DNA from: JAJPKK01 sp963781195
GTDB lineage: Bacteria > Pseudomonadota > Alphaproteobacteria > Rhizobiales > Xanthobacteraceae
Assembly (NCBI GenBank): GCA_963781195.1
Contig: CAWAEZ010000006.1
Location: 1 to 64,000, forward strand
Direction: 5' to 3'
Length of the DNA: 64,000 bases
Positions 63,455 to 64,000 of the stretch are shown here, in pieces. Numbering within the stretch: position 1 is the stretch's first letter; the number at the start of each line of letters is the position of its first letter. The position numbers and the translations under genes were made by a program. Under the pieces are notes generated by a model. The model saw nothing but the letters and a program-made list of their open reading frames with translations. It was not told where the DNA came from and ran no database searches.

Positions 63455-64000
63455 CTATTGCATTCCCATCTTCTGGTTGGACTGCTCGACGAAGCGGTTG
63501 GTGTAGGTCTTGGAAAGATCGATCTTCGCCTTGGCGACATCGGGCGAAGACTGGCTGAACACGGACAGAACGGCCTCCGCACCCTTCGGATCCATGCGCC
63601 CGGTGGTCGAATACATCGGGATGGAGTTCTTGAGCGCGGCCAGGTAGAGCGCCTTGTCGGCGCCGACGAGCTCGGCCGGCATCTTCGCCATGATCTCCTC
63701 GGCGGTGTGGGAGTGGATCCATTTCAGGGTGGCGAGGATGGCGTTGGTCAGCCCCTGGGTTTCCTTCTCGTGCTTGGCGATCCAGTCGGCGCGCGAATAG
63801 AGCGCGCCGCCGGGATATTCGCCGCCGAACACCGCGAGCGTGTCGGCCTGCGTGCGCACGTCACTCAGGATCTTCATCGCCGGGTATTTGGCGGCGAGCA
63901 GCGTCGGGGCCGGATCGAGCATCACCGCCGCGTCGACCGTGCCCTGCTCCATCGCCGCGACCGCGGTGGCGTCGAGGCCGATGCCGATCACTGCGACCGC
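63455..64000 (-). CDS. ABC transporter substrate-binding protein, SsuA/NMT1-like (3' part only)
   Basis: C-terminal ~180 residues of a periplasmic binding protein; the frame runs off the right edge. Conserved pieces: GLDATAVAAMEQGTVDAAVM (the family's A-x-x-x-G-x-VDA-x-x block), GGALYSRADWIAKHEKETQG, LTNAILATLKWIHSHTAEEI, and a helical end with FVEQSNQKMGMQ. This subfamily imports small organics such as aliphatic or aromatic sulfonates, nitrate-like anions and aromatic acids. Being near the UbiD cluster it may feed that pathway, but it is separated by leuA and pdxY. Confidence 0.85.
   Translation of the reverse strand, partial: AVAVIGIGLDATAVAAMEQGTVDAAVMLDPAPTLLAAKYPAMKILSDVRTQADTLAVFGGEYPGGALYSRADWIAKHEKETQGLTNAILATLKWIHSHTAEEIMAKMPAELVGADKALYLAALKNSIPMYSTTGRMDPKGAEAVLSVFSQSSPDVAKAKIDLSKTYTNRFVEQSNQKMGMQ

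Noticed and set aside
1..64000. Search for rRNA and tRNA genes
   Set aside because: No conserved rRNA segment or cloverleaf with T-loop and anticodon arm was recognised by eye; a tRNA scan was not possible here.

Overview
The window looks like chromosomal DNA of a Bradyrhizobium-like alphaproteobacterium (Hyphomicrobiales, Nitrobacteraceae or a near relative). The pointers are high GC, HWE-type histidine kinases, a DUF1236 protein, a rhizobial Porin_2 protein, an Omp25-type barrel, small Bradyrhizobium-type orphan proteins, and palindromic intergenic repeats of the kind seen in this family. The assignment is inference from gene style, not from a marker gene. No rRNA, tRNA or CRISPR array was seen.

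Bases 1 to about 31,000 are an accessory, decaying region. It holds fragments of at least five transposase families (IS66, IS3, IS256, IS630, IS5/IS1182-like). It also holds broken genes: a PAS-GGDEF-EAL protein, a PAS-HWE kinase, a quinone oxidoreductase, rsgA, an ECF sigma factor and a Cj0069-like ATP-grasp protein. Scattered among them are intact regulators and envelope proteins: a Crp/Fnr regulator, single-receiver proteins, a REC-HWE kinase, an extensin-like protein, a lipoprotein hydrolase, a GlsB/YeaQ protein and a serine recombinase. Two islands stand out. At 22.5-24.2 kb a histidine kinase carries a membrane domain closely matching the plant ethylene-receptor sensor, followed by its response regulator. 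At 25.8-28.5 kb a phage-type recombination module (XRE repressor, YqaJ exonuclease, ERF annealing protein fused to an HNH nuclease) lies between two IS3 fragments.

Bases 29,100 to 42,600 are calmer: a GT39-like membrane protein, a Porin_2 gene, a KdpE response regulator with a short KdpD-like kinase and no kdpFABC nearby, a DUF1501/DUF1800 pair, a second outer-membrane barrel, a Nu-class GST and a DUF4344 protein.

Bases 42,660 to 58,610 form a catabolic cluster arranged as divergent operons. It has three UbiD-family (prenylated-FMN) decarboxylases, two acyl-CoA ligases, an enoyl-CoA hydratase, an alpha/beta hydrolase, a three-subunit molybdenum hydroxylase whose large subunit carries a fused CoxG-like domain, and a cupin. 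The combination suggests activation, hydroxylation or reduction, and decarboxylation of an aromatic or N-heteroaromatic carboxylic acid; the substrate cannot be read from sequence. Two of these genes (ligase 2 and UbiD 3) carry single-base frameshifts. The 3' end of UbiD 3 is repeated 242 bases downstream with only synonymous differences.

Bases 59,100 to 64,000 hold leuA with a leucine-rich leader peptide (a probable attenuator), a pdxY-NUDIX pair, a methyltransferase, and the 3' part of an ABC substrate-binding protein gene that runs off the right edge.
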